Source: Candidatus Woesearchaeota archaeon | GTDB lineage: Archaea > Nanobdellota > Nanobdellia > Woesearchaeales > WJIZ01 | NCBI GenBank assembly: GCA_018303575.1 | Contig: JAGVXW010000064.1 | Coordinates: 1 to 9,708 of the forward strand | Length of the DNA stretch: 9,708 bases | Reading direction: 5' to 3' | In this document: positions 1-6,461 of the stretch, one piece after another | Numbering within the stretch: position 1 is the stretch's first letter | Layout: each line of letters opens with the position of its first letter | Translations under genes and position numbers: made by a program | The notes under the pieces: generated by a model | The model's database searches: none | What the model was told of the DNA's origin: nothing | Seen by the model: the letters and a program-made list of their open reading frames with translations, nothing else

Positions 1-654
1 AGGCCGCTGCTTGTCTTCGACATGGACGGCGTTCTCATCGATGTCTCGAATTCTTATCGGGTCGCAATCAAGGAAACAAGTGAAGAATTCACAAAAGCAA
101 AGGTTACCCTTGAGGAGATCCAGTCATTCAAGGAGAAAGGCGGCTACAACAATGATTGGGATTTGACACGAGCGATTATCGAATCTCGCGGAATAAGGGC
201 AGAGCGGGAGAAAGTGATTGAGGCGTTCCAGAAGCGCTATCTGAAGCTGATGCCTGGAGAGAAATGGCTCTTCAATAAGCCGCTTCTCAAGGAACTCTCA
301 GCCCAGTATCGTTTCGTTATTTTCACGGGCAGGCCAAAATCAGAAGCGATCTTCGCCCTGAAAAACAACCAAGTCGAAACCTATTTCGATGCTATCATCG
401 CGATGGAAGATGTCGGGGAGCAGAAGCCGAATCCTGAAGGGCTTTTGAAGCTCAAAGAAGAATATCCCAGTCAAGAAGTATGCTATTTCGGGGACTCGGT
501 TGACGATATCACTTCAGCAATCAAAGCCAGGGTCATCCCGATCGGCGTCTTGCCGCCGCAAAACAAGAGTGAGCAGCTCAAGAATCTTCTGCAGGCCGCC
601 GGAGCGAAAAAAGTGCTCCAAGACATCAGCCAAATCCGGGAGGCGCTCTCATGA
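1..654 (+). CDS. HAD-superfamily subfamily IA phosphatase, probable histidinol-phosphate phosphatase (5' partial)
   Basis: The frame is open from base 1, and the first visible ATG (22) lies inside the catalytic loop, so the true start is upstream of the window. Numbering from base 1, motif I is VFDMDGVLID with nucleophile D7 and acid/base D9; motif II is T109 in VIFTGRP; motif III is K142 in EQKPNP; motif IV is GDSVDD (164-169). The helical cap between motifs I and II places it in HAD subfamily I, and GGYNNDWDLT (47-56) resembles the small clade modelled as TIGR01548, members of which I recall as associated with histidine genes. The gene overlaps hisB by 4 bases (ATGA), so it is co-translated with the IGP dehydratase. 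In E. coli, HisB fuses a different HAD phosphatase to this same dehydratase. Inference: it removes phosphate from L-histidinol phosphate in the cytoplasm. Family certain; substrate inferred from context only, and another phosphate ester or a proofreading role is possible. Confidence 0.85.
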   Translation, partial: RPLLVFDMDGVLIDVSNSYRVAIKETSEEFTKAKVTLEEIQSFKEKGGYNNDWDLTRAIIESRGIRAEREKVIEAFQKRYLKLMPGEKWLFNKPLLKELSAQYRFVIFTGRPKSEAIFALKNNQVETYFDAIIAMEDVGEQKPNPEGLLKLKEEYPSQEVCYFGDSVDDITSAIKARVIPIGVLPPQNKSEQLKNLLQAAGAKKVLQDISQIREALS

Positions 655-1244
655 GAACCGCAGCCATTGAAAGGAACACGAAAGAGACCCAGATTCAAGC
701 AACGCTGAACATTGACGGCAAGGGAACTCCAAAGGTTGACACCCCCATCGGCTTCTTCAGCCACATGCTCGAGGCCTTCGCCAAGCATGGGGGATTCGAC
801 CTCGAACTCAGGGTGAGAGGCGATGTGCAAGTGGACCAGCACCACACCGTCGAAGATACGGGCATCGTGCTCGGCCAGGTCTTCAAGCGGGCGCTCGGAG
901 ACAAGAAAGGGATCAACAGGGCGGGCTATTTTATTTTCCCCATGGATGAGTCCTTGGCAGTCGCAGCTCTCGACATCTCAGGAAGGCCGTATCTGAAATT
1001 CGACGGCAAATTCAGGAGACGCTTCTGCGGCGAGCTTGACACCGACCTTGTTGAGGACTTCTTTTACGGGTTCTCCGTCGGCCTTGGTGCCAACATCGCG
1101 CTTCTCATTAAGTACGGCAGGAGCGACCACCACAAGATCGAGGCCACATTCAAGGCCTTCACCAAGGCGCTCAAGACCGCATGCTCGAGAGACGAGCGCC
1201 TGAAAGACGAATTGCCGTCGACAAAAGGGCTGATCGAAGGATGA
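651..1244 (+). CDS. hisB: Imidazoleglycerol-phosphate dehydratase (HisB)
   Basis: This 197-residue protein has the normal length for a stand-alone IGP dehydratase, which converts imidazole glycerol phosphate to imidazole acetol phosphate using Mn2+. The metal-binding signature is complete: FFSHML with H38, HHTVEDTGIVLG (64-75), MDE (98-100) and DHHKIEATFKAF (159-170). The internal repeat of the two HH..E motifs is typical of the family, as is the PSTKG tail. The ATG at 651 overlaps the HAD stop (ATGA) and is preceded by GGGAGG at 638-643 with a 7-base spacer, so the start is well supported. The 3' end again overlaps the next gene by 4 bases. Nothing is missing from the active site. Confidence 0.98.
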   Translation: MRTAAIERNTKETQIQATLNIDGKGTPKVDTPIGFFSHMLEAFAKHGGFDLELRVRGDVQVDQHHTVEDTGIVLGQVFKRALGDKKGINRAGYFIFPMDESLAVAALDISGRPYLKFDGKFRRRFCGELDTDLVEDFFYGFSVGLGANIALLIKYGRSDHHKIEATFKAFTKALKTACSRDERLKDELPSTKGLIEG

Positions 1245-1819
1245 TAGGCATCGTAGATTACGGAGCAGGGAACTTGAAGAGCGTGCAGAACGCTTTGGAA
1301 TACTTGGAGGTAGAGAGCAGAATCGTCTCAACTCCGAACGAGATTGCAGCCTGCGACCGCCTTATCCTTCCCGGAGACGGGTCTTTCGGCTTCATGATGG
1401 AGAATCTCGAGAAAAAGAATCTCATTGGCGCTCTCAAAACGTCCATCTCCAAAGGCAAACCCTTTTTGGGGATCTGCTTGGGGATGCAGGCGCTCTTCGA
1501 AAGCAGTGACGAAAGCCCTGGAGCCAAAGGCTTGGGAATTTTCAAAGGAAGGGTCATGAAATTCCGCACTGGCAAGATTCCTCAAATCGGATGGAACCTG
1601 ATCGCATCGGAGAACCCCCGCTTAGAGGACGATTCCTTTTACTTCGTGAATTCCTATGTTGTCGTCCCGGATGATCTCACAATCATCGCAGCGCTTTCCG
1701 ATTATTATGGCCCCTTTGTAAGCGCAATACGGTCAAAGAATATCCTTGCTGTCCAATTCCACCCCGAAAAGAGCGGGACAGCGGGCCTCGCGCTCCTCAG
1801 GAGGTGGCTCTCATGCTAG
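1241..1819 (+). CDS. hisH: Imidazole glycerol phosphate synthase, glutaminase subunit (HisH)
   Basis: This is a class I glutamine amidotransferase of 192 residues that supplies ammonia to HisF. The start MIGIVDYGAGNLKSV is the classic HisH N-terminus. The nucleophile is C79 in GICLGMQAL, and the His-Glu pair lies in QFHPEKSG near the C-terminus. The ATG at 1241 overlaps the hisB stop (ATGA); an in-frame ATG at 1181 would add 20 residues unlike any HisH and is rejected. Odd point: the oxyanion-strand motif, PGVG in well-studied HisH proteins, reads PGDG here (residues 44-47, codon GAC at 1376-1378). The gene overlaps hisF by 7 bases, as expected for two subunits of one complex. Confidence 0.97.
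   Translation: MIGIVDYGAGNLKSVQNALEYLEVESRIVSTPNEIAACDRLILPGDGSFGFMMENLEKKNLIGALKTSISKGKPFLGICLGMQALFESSDESPGAKGLGIFKGRVMKFRTGKIPQIGWNLIASENPRLEDDSFYFVNSYVVVPDDLTIIAALSDYYGPFVSAIRSKNILAVQFHPEKSGTAGLALLRRWLSC
1799..1806 (+). promoter_or_regulatory. Strong Shine-Dalgarno for hisF
   Basis: AGGAGGTG lies inside the end of hisH, with 8 bases between the AGGAGG core and the ATG at 1813. It selects ATG 1813 over the GTG at 1804, which is itself part of the Shine-Dalgarno sequence. Confidence 0.85.
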
Positions 1820-2568
1820 CGAAACGCATCATCCCCTGCCTCGACATCAAGGGAAAGGAAGTCGTCAAGGGCGTGGAGTTCGAGAACCTCGTCTCCTCCG
1901 GTGATCCGGTTGAGCTTGCCAAGCGCTATTATGCGGAAGGCGCGGACGAGCTCGTCCTGCTCGACATCGCGGCAACAGCGGAAGAGCGCAAGACGCGCAT
2001 CGAACTCGTGGAACAGGTAGCGAAGGCTGTCTTCATCCCGTTCACAGTCGGCGGCGGCATCTCGTCAGTTGGAGATATGCGTGCGCTCCTGCGGGCAGGC
2101 GCGGACAAGGTAGCTATCACCACAGCTGCTGTCGAAAATCCTCGGCTTATCAGCGAAGCGTCAGCCATCTTCGGAAGCCAGTGCATCGTGGTCGGAATCG
2201 ACGCCAAAAAAGAAGGCGGCCGCTGGAAAGTTTTCACAAGAAGCGGAAAAAAGAGAACAGAACTCGATGTCGCGCAATGGGCAAAGGAAGTGCAACGGCT
2301 TGGCGCGGGAGAGATTCTCCTCACGTCCATCGACAAGGACGGAACGAAAAGCGGCTATGACTTGGCCTTGACAAAGAAGGTTTCGGAAGCTGTCTCGATT
2401 CCGGTTATCGCGTCTGGTGGAGCAAAAGGCCCGGAAACCATCTTTCAAGCCCTCACCGAAGGGAAAGCGGACGCGGCCCTCGCGGCCTCGATTTTCCACA
2501 CTTGCGAGTATTCAGTCAAGGATGTCAAGGTGTATCTGGCAAAACGCAAGATAGAGGTAAGACTATGA
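1813..2568 (+). CDS. hisF: Imidazole glycerol phosphate synthase, cyclase subunit (HisF)
   Basis: This 251-residue (beta/alpha)8 barrel uses HisH-derived ammonia and PRFAR to make imidazole glycerol phosphate and AICAR. With the start at ATG 1813 the catalytic residues fall at the same numbers as in Thermotoga HisF: D11 in IIPCLDIK, D130 in VVGIDAKK and D176 in TSIDKDGT, which also supports that start. Phosphate-binding loops VGGGISSV (79-86) and ASGGAKG (200-206) are present. It overlaps hisH by 7 bases and the downstream fusion gene by 4 (ATGA). The order hisF before hisA is the reverse of the common bacterial hisH-hisA-hisF order and brings hisA next to the hisI/hisE coding region. Confidence 0.98.
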   Translation: MLAKRIIPCLDIKGKEVVKGVEFENLVSSGDPVELAKRYYAEGADELVLLDIAATAEERKTRIELVEQVAKAVFIPFTVGGGISSVGDMRALLRAGADKVAITTAAVENPRLISEASAIFGSQCIVVGIDAKKEGGRWKVFTRSGKKRTELDVAQWAKEVQRLGAGEILLTSIDKDGTKSGYDLALTKKVSEAVSIPVIASGGAKGPETIFQALTEGKADAALAASIFHTCEYSVKDVKVYLAKRKIEVRL

Positions 2569-3788
2569 TCATCCCAAGCATCGATATCATGGACGGAAAA
2601 GCGGTCCAACTGAGGCAGGGCCGCGAGAAAGTGCTCGAGCGAGAGGATGTGCTAACCTTGGCAAAAGAATTCCGCAAGTATGGGGAAATCGCAGTGATCG
2701 ACCTTGACGCAGCGCTCGGGAAAGGCGACAACCTTCAGTTGGTGAAGGAGATCTGTAAACTCGCTGATTGTCGCGTGGGCGGAGGCATCCGAACCATCGA
2801 AAGAGCCAATGCTCTGTTGCAAGCGGGCGCGAGAAAGCTTATCATCGGAACCCAAGCAACGAGGCAGTTCCTCAAGCAGATACCGAAAGGCCGAATCATC
2901 GTCGCAGTGGACACCAAGGAAGGGTTTGTGGTCAACAAGGGATGGAAGGCGCGGACAAAGAAGCGGCCCAAGGACCTGATTGCGGAGGTGGAAGACTGCT
3001 GCTCGGGATTCCTCTTCACCGATGTCGACCGGGAAGGGATGCTGAAAGGAATTGACGTACGCAAAGCCAAACGGATAAGGGATTTGACCAAGAACCGAGT
3101 GACGTTCGCAGGCGGAATCACGGGAGTCGCGGATGTCATGCTGCTGGAGAGCCTGGGCCTGGACTCGCAGATAGGGATGTCGCTTTATACTGAGAAAGTC
3201 AGCTTGCCCGAAGCGTTCGTCTCTGTCCTCGATTTTACCAAAAATGGCGGATTGATTCCTACGATAGTCCAGGATGAGGAAGGCCAGGTGCTCATGCTCG
3301 CGTTTTCAAGCAAGGAATCGCTGCTCAAGACGTTCAAGGAAGGAAAGGCAACGTACTATAGCCGCTCGCGCGCGAGATTGTGGACCAAAGGGGAAACATC
3401 CGGCTGTTTTCAAGAGCTTGTCAAGGCAAGATATGACTGCGATCGCGACACCCTCCTCTTCACCGTGAGGCAAACCAAGGCAGCCTGCCATGAGGGAAGC
3501 TACTCCTGTTTTGGCGAAAAGGAATTCAGCCTCGAAGAGCTTTTCGCGGTTATTGAAGACCGCCTCAGGAATCCGAGAGAGGGTTCGTTCACGGTAAAAA
3601 TCGCTTCAAATGAGCGCAAGCTGAAGGAGAAGATCATGGAGGAAACAAAAGAAGTTGTGGGCTACACAAGCAAGGAGAACCTGGTCTGGGAAATCACCGA
3701 TGTCCTCTATTTCCTTCAGGTGCTGATGGCGAAAAAAAGGGTATCCTGGAAAGAGATCAAAAACGAATTGTGGAGGCGAAGAAGGTGA
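2565..3788 (+). CDS. hisA: Trifunctional fusion: ProFAR isomerase (HisA) - PR-AMP cyclohydrolase (HisI) - PR-ATP pyrophosphohydrolase (HisE)
   Basis: One uninterrupted 407-residue frame holds three enzymes of consecutive steps. HisA (about 1-224) is a half-barrel repeat protein with D7 in PSIDIMDGKAVQLRQG, VGGGIRT (71-77), D116 in VAVDTKEG and TDVDREG (152-158), where the usual final Asp is Glu (E157). HisI (about 226-325) has the full zinc/magnesium set: WTKGETSG (273-280), DCDRD (291-295), C308 in ACHEG and C315 in SCF. HisE (about 326-407) has RLRNPREGSFT, the MazG-like acidic helix KIMEETKEVV (356-365) and WEITDVLYFL (375-384). There is almost no linker between HisA and HisI (bases near 3237). 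The start ATG 2565 overlaps the hisF stop (ATGA) with GAGGT just upstream; an in-frame ATG at 2502 would add 21 foreign residues. HisI-HisE fusions are common; adding HisA is unusual as far as I know. Assignment is firm for all three domains. Confidence 0.95.
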   Translation: MIIPSIDIMDGKAVQLRQGREKVLEREDVLTLAKEFRKYGEIAVIDLDAALGKGDNLQLVKEICKLADCRVGGGIRTIERANALLQAGARKLIIGTQATRQFLKQIPKGRIIVAVDTKEGFVVNKGWKARTKKRPKDLIAEVEDCCSGFLFTDVDREGMLKGIDVRKAKRIRDLTKNRVTFAGGITGVADVMLLESLGLDSQIGMSLYTEKVSLPEAFVSVLDFTKNGGLIPTIVQDEEGQVLMLAFSSKESLLKTFKEGKATYYSRSRARLWTKGETSGCFQELVKARYDCDRDTLLFTVRQTKAACHEGSYSCFGEKEFSLEELFAVIEDRLRNPREGSFTVKIASNERKLKEKIMEETKEVVGYTSKENLVWEITDVLYFLQVLMAKKRVSWKEIKNELWRRRR

Positions 3789-4981
3789 AAACTCAAAAAA
3801 TCGTGCAGGAAATCATGGAGGCGGTGAGAAAAGAAGGAGATCGGGCCGTACGGCGATATACGCTCAAGTTTGACAAGATGCGGCTCCGGAGCTTCGAAGT
3901 CACTCCTAAAGAAATACGGGAGGCCTACAAGCGAATTGACCCGGAAGTCCTCGCGGCCCTAAGGAAAGCGAAAGCGAATATCGCGTCCTTTGCCCGGCTG
4001 CAGAAAGCCCAGTACCAAAATTTCGAGGAGACAAGAGGAGGTGTGACCTATGGGCAGAGGGTCGTTCCTATTGAGCGTGTTGGGGTCTACATCCCGGGAG
4101 GAAGGTATCCGCTGCCCTCCACATCCTTGATGTGCATTGTCCCGGCAAAGCTCGCGGGAGTCTCGGAAATCATAGCGTGTTCGCCCAAGGCGTCTCTCGA
4201 AACGATAGTCGCTGCAGACCTTGCAGGTGCCGACCGCATCTTTAGGATTGGCGGCATTCAGGCGATTGCGGCGATGGCCTATGGAACAAAGCAGGTCCCA
4301 AGAGCCGACAAGATCGTGGGACCGGGCAATGCTTATGTTGCTGCAGCTAAACAGTATGCGGCAGGTCTGGGCTTATGCGGAATCGATCTTCCGGCAGGAC
4401 CAAGCGAAGTGTTCATTATCGCCGACGCCAAGGCCAATCCAGCGTACATCGCTGCCGACCTCCTTGCGCAGCTCGAGCACGATCCGGATGCGAAGGCGAC
4501 GCTCGTTTCGCCTTCACAGAAGCTCTTGGATGCCGCCAGGCAGAGCCTTGAAGCGCAGATGAAGAATCTTACAACAAGAGATATCATCAGGCTCTCACTC
4601 GGAAAGTCCGTCTGGAAGCGGGTGCGAAGTCTTGATGCGGCCGTGGAATATGCGAACGAAATAGCGCCTGAGCACTTGGAGATTCAGGTGGAGAATCCGG
4701 ACGCGCTTATTCCGCAATTGACGAGCTACGGCTCCCTCTTCATCGGAGGAGAAGCCGCAGAAGTGTTCGGCGACTATTGCTCCGGCCCCAACCACGTCCT
4801 TCCGACGGGCGGGGCGGCGCGCTTCACCGGCGGCCTGAGCGTAGGAAGCTACCTCAAGCTCCTCACCTATCAGAAGCTCACGCCGGAAGGGGTGAGAAAG
4901 CTAGCTCCTGTTGCAGCTACGCTCGCGAGAGCCGAAGGCCTCGACGCGCACAGGAATGCAGCGGAGATAAGAATGAAATAA
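3785..4981 (+). CDS. hisD: Histidinol dehydrogenase (HisD)
   Basis: HisD catalyses the last two steps, oxidising L-histidinol to L-histidine with two NAD+. The 398-residue product carries GGIQAIAAMAYGT (156-168), KIVGPGN (176-182) and LPAGPSEV (202-209). The zinc ligands are Q229, H232, D330 and H389, and the catalytic pair is E296-H297 in IAPEHLE. From memory of E. coli numbering (Q259, H262, E326, H327, D360, H419) every residue is offset by exactly 30, so the protein aligns without net gaps but lacks about 30 N-terminal residues. The GTG at 3785 is preferred: it forms a GTGA overlap with the fusion-gene stop, matching the other junctions, and GGAGG at 3772-3776 sits 8 bases upstream. A GTG at 3770 would add five residues and has no such site. 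Last gene of the operon. Confidence 0.97.
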   Translation: MKTQKIVQEIMEAVRKEGDRAVRRYTLKFDKMRLRSFEVTPKEIREAYKRIDPEVLAALRKAKANIASFARLQKAQYQNFEETRGGVTYGQRVVPIERVGVYIPGGRYPLPSTSLMCIVPAKLAGVSEIIACSPKASLETIVAADLAGADRIFRIGGIQAIAAMAYGTKQVPRADKIVGPGNAYVAAAKQYAAGLGLCGIDLPAGPSEVFIIADAKANPAYIAADLLAQLEHDPDAKATLVSPSQKLLDAARQSLEAQMKNLTTRDIIRLSLGKSVWKRVRSLDAAVEYANEIAPEHLEIQVENPDALIPQLTSYGSLFIGGEAAEVFGDYCSGPNHVLPTGGAARFTGGLSVGSYLKLLTYQKLTPEGVRKLAPVAATLARAEGLDAHRNAAEIRMK

Positions 4982-5005
4982 ATTTCTCTTTTTTATCCTC
5001 TTTTT
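4982..5005 (+). terminator. T-rich archaeal-type terminator of the his operon
   Basis: Directly after the hisD stop, the non-template strand has a T/C-rich stretch with T6 at 4989-4994 and T5 at 5001-5005, and no stable hairpin. U-tracts alone can terminate archaeal RNA polymerase. The position between an operon end and a separate promoter supports the call. Confidence 0.6.
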
Positions 5006-5032
5006 ATGGCCCCCGGTCCTGACGAACAAGGC

Positions 5033-5069
5033 GCAATCTATATAAACGCCCTTTCTGGCAACGCTGTCA
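5033..5069 (+). promoter_or_regulatory. Archaeal TATA promoter of the phosphohexomutase gene, probably leaderless
   Basis: TATATAAA (5039-5046) is centred about 26-27 bases upstream of the A of ATG 5069, the standard TATA-to-start distance in archaea. Transcription would begin at or within a few bases of the start codon. No Shine-Dalgarno is seen before this ATG, which agrees with a leaderless mRNA. Confidence 0.65.
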
Positions 5070-6388
5070 TGCCCCTCTTCAAAGCGTATGACGTCCGCGG
5101 CGTGTACCCTTCCGAAATAAACGAAGCCATCATGGAGGACATCGGCCGCGCGTTCGCCGACTTCATTCCCGGCAAGAAGATCGCCGTCGGCTATGACATG
5201 CGCGTCTCCGGCCCTTCGCTGTTCAAGGCGTTCACCGGGGGAGTGCTCCGGCAGGGCAAGGATGTGCTGGATTTCGGCCTCACGTCCACCCCGATGAGCT
5301 ATTTCGCCTGCAACCATCTCAAGGCGGACGGCTGCGCGATGATCACGGCCTCGCACAATCCGAAGGAATACAACGGCGTGAAATTCACAAGAGAAAACGC
5401 AATCCCCATTTCAGGGGATACCGGGCTTCAGGAAATGGAGGCCATCATCGAGAAAAGGGCATTCAAGTCCGTCTCCACCCTCGGAAAGCTCACGCGCTGC
5501 GATATCAAGAAAGCGTATGCCAGGCATCTCCAGAAATTCTCAGAGGGCATCAAGCCCTTAAAGGTTGTCGTTGACGCGGCGAACGGCATGGGCGCGCAGG
5601 ATTTCTCTCTGGCAAAGCTTCCGCTAAAAGGCACACGATTATTTTTTGACATCGATGGCACCTTCCCCAACCACGACGCCAACCCGATGCAGGAAGGCGC
5701 CACGGACATGCTCAGAAAAACCGTCCTGAAGAAAGCCGATCTCGGCATCGCGTTTGACGGCGACGCGGACAGAATCTTCTTCGTGGACGAAAAAGGAAGA
5801 TTAATTTCCGGCGACCTGATCACCGCCTTAATCGCGGAGCACATGCTCAAGCGCCATCCCAAGGCCACCATCCTCTACGACTTGAGAAGCTCAAGGATTG
5901 TCGCAGAAACCATCAAGAAGGCGGGCGGCAGGCCCTTGAAATGTCGCGTCGGCCACAGCTTCATCAAGCAGCAGATGAGGAAAGAGAAGGCGCTCTTCGC
6001 CGGGGAATTGTCAGGCCATTTCTACTTCAGGGACAATTTCTACACGGATTCCGCCATCCTTACCGCGCTCTGGATGCTCCGTCTTCTCTCGGCAACGAAG
6101 AAGCCCTTGTCTCAACTGGTAAGGCCATTGCGAAAATATCATTCGAGCGGCGAGATCAACCTTGAAGTCGACAACAAGACAGCGGCCATGAAGGCCCTTG
6201 AAAAAGCGCATCCCAAAGCGAAACGTACCCGTCTCGACGGCATCAGCATAGAATACAGGGACTGGTGGTGCAATGTCCGGGCCTCGAACACAGAATCTCT
6301 TTTGCGCCTCAATCTGGAAGCGGACTCAAAGAAGCTCCTTGACATAAAAAAGAAGGAAGTCCTGCGCATCCTGAAGACCCACGATTGA
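5069..6388 (+). CDS. manB: Phosphomannomutase/phosphoglucomutase (alpha-D-phosphohexomutase family)
   Basis: This cytoplasmic enzyme interconverts hexose 6- and 1-phosphates for nucleotide-sugar and glycan synthesis. The 439-residue product has the four family motifs in order: catalytic phosphoserine loop TASHNPKEYNGVK with S95, metal loop DGDADR (230-235), sugar-binding loop GELSGHFYF (312-320) and phosphate-binding loop RASNTESLLRLNLEA (404-418). The start is set at ATG 5069, giving MPLFKAYDVRG, the usual N-terminus. The frame is open to an ATG at 5006, but that upstream part contains the TATA box and encodes a sequence unlike the family. The RASNTE loop and GELSGH favour the bifunctional phosphomannomutase/phosphoglucomutase group over phosphoglucosamine mutase; the preferred sugar cannot be read directly. 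It is a single-gene unit between the his operon and the MNT-HEPN pair. Confidence 0.93.
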   Translation: MPLFKAYDVRGVYPSEINEAIMEDIGRAFADFIPGKKIAVGYDMRVSGPSLFKAFTGGVLRQGKDVLDFGLTSTPMSYFACNHLKADGCAMITASHNPKEYNGVKFTRENAIPISGDTGLQEMEAIIEKRAFKSVSTLGKLTRCDIKKAYARHLQKFSEGIKPLKVVVDAANGMGAQDFSLAKLPLKGTRLFFDIDGTFPNHDANPMQEGATDMLRKTVLKKADLGIAFDGDADRIFFVDEKGRLISGDLITALIAEHMLKRHPKATILYDLRSSRIVAETIKKAGGRPLKCRVGHSFIKQQMRKEKALFAGELSGHFYFRDNFYTDSAILTALWMLRLLSATKKPLSQLVRPLRKYHSSGEINLEVDNKTAAMKALEKAHPKAKRTRLDGISIEYRDWWCNVRASNTESLLRLNLEADSKKLLDIKKKEVLRILKTHD

Positions 6389-6427
6389 GATCGTCTTGGC
6401 AACGGGGTTGCTCTGTTCAACCATCGA

Positions 6428-6449
6428 AAGATATATAAACTTAAGTTAA
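6428..6449 (+). repeat. Direct repeat, copy 1 (contains promoter TATA box)
   Basis: This 22-base unit recurs at 6468-6489, exactly 40 bases downstream, with two mismatches (bases 6430 and 6442 against 6470 and 6482). It includes ATATATAAACT and the half-site AAGTTAA. The TATA element at about 6431-6439 is centred 27 bases before ATG 6462, so this copy probably acts as the core promoter of the downstream gene, with a leaderless start. Confidence 0.8.
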
Positions 6450-6461
6450 TACCTATTAACT
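6444..6461. promoter_or_regulatory. Perfect 8-2-8 palindrome, putative operator
   Basis: AGTTAATA, a CC spacer and TATTAACT form a perfect inverted repeat that ends at the base before the start codon at 6462. It lies between the TATA box and the expected transcription start. Its left arm shares AAGTT with a second perfect palindrome, AACTTAAGTT (6438-6447). The position suits a repressor site, most simply for the winged-helix protein encoded next to it. Confidence 0.6.

Noticed and set aside
22..24. ATG as start of the HAD gene
   Set aside because: It is the Met of the DMDGV catalytic loop; the nucleophilic Asp is the codon before it, so the gene starts upstream of the window.
1181..1240. 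Upstream ATG extending hisH by 20 residues
   Set aside because: The added residues are Arg-rich shadow of hisB; MIGIVDYGAGN at 1241 is the conserved N-terminus and makes the ATGA overlap.
3225..3260. HisA/HisI fusion as a sequencing artefact
   Set aside because: Both domains are complete in the same frame, and no plausible Shine-Dalgarno or ATG for a separate hisI is seen at the boundary; reads would still be the final test.
5006..5068. N-terminal extension of the phosphohexomutase
   Set aside because: The segment contains the TATA box, and the family N-terminus begins at MPLFKAYDVRG (5069).
4901..5356. 151-residue minus-strand frame across the hisD/manB junction
   Set aside because: Low-complexity His/Arg/Glu-rich translation with no recognised motif, opposite two strong genes.
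6399..6422. Hairpins GCAAC-GGG-GTTGC and GGTTG-N7-CAACC after the phosphohexomutase
   Set aside because: Short 5-bp, mutually exclusive stems with no T-tract following; too weak to call a terminator or riboswitch.
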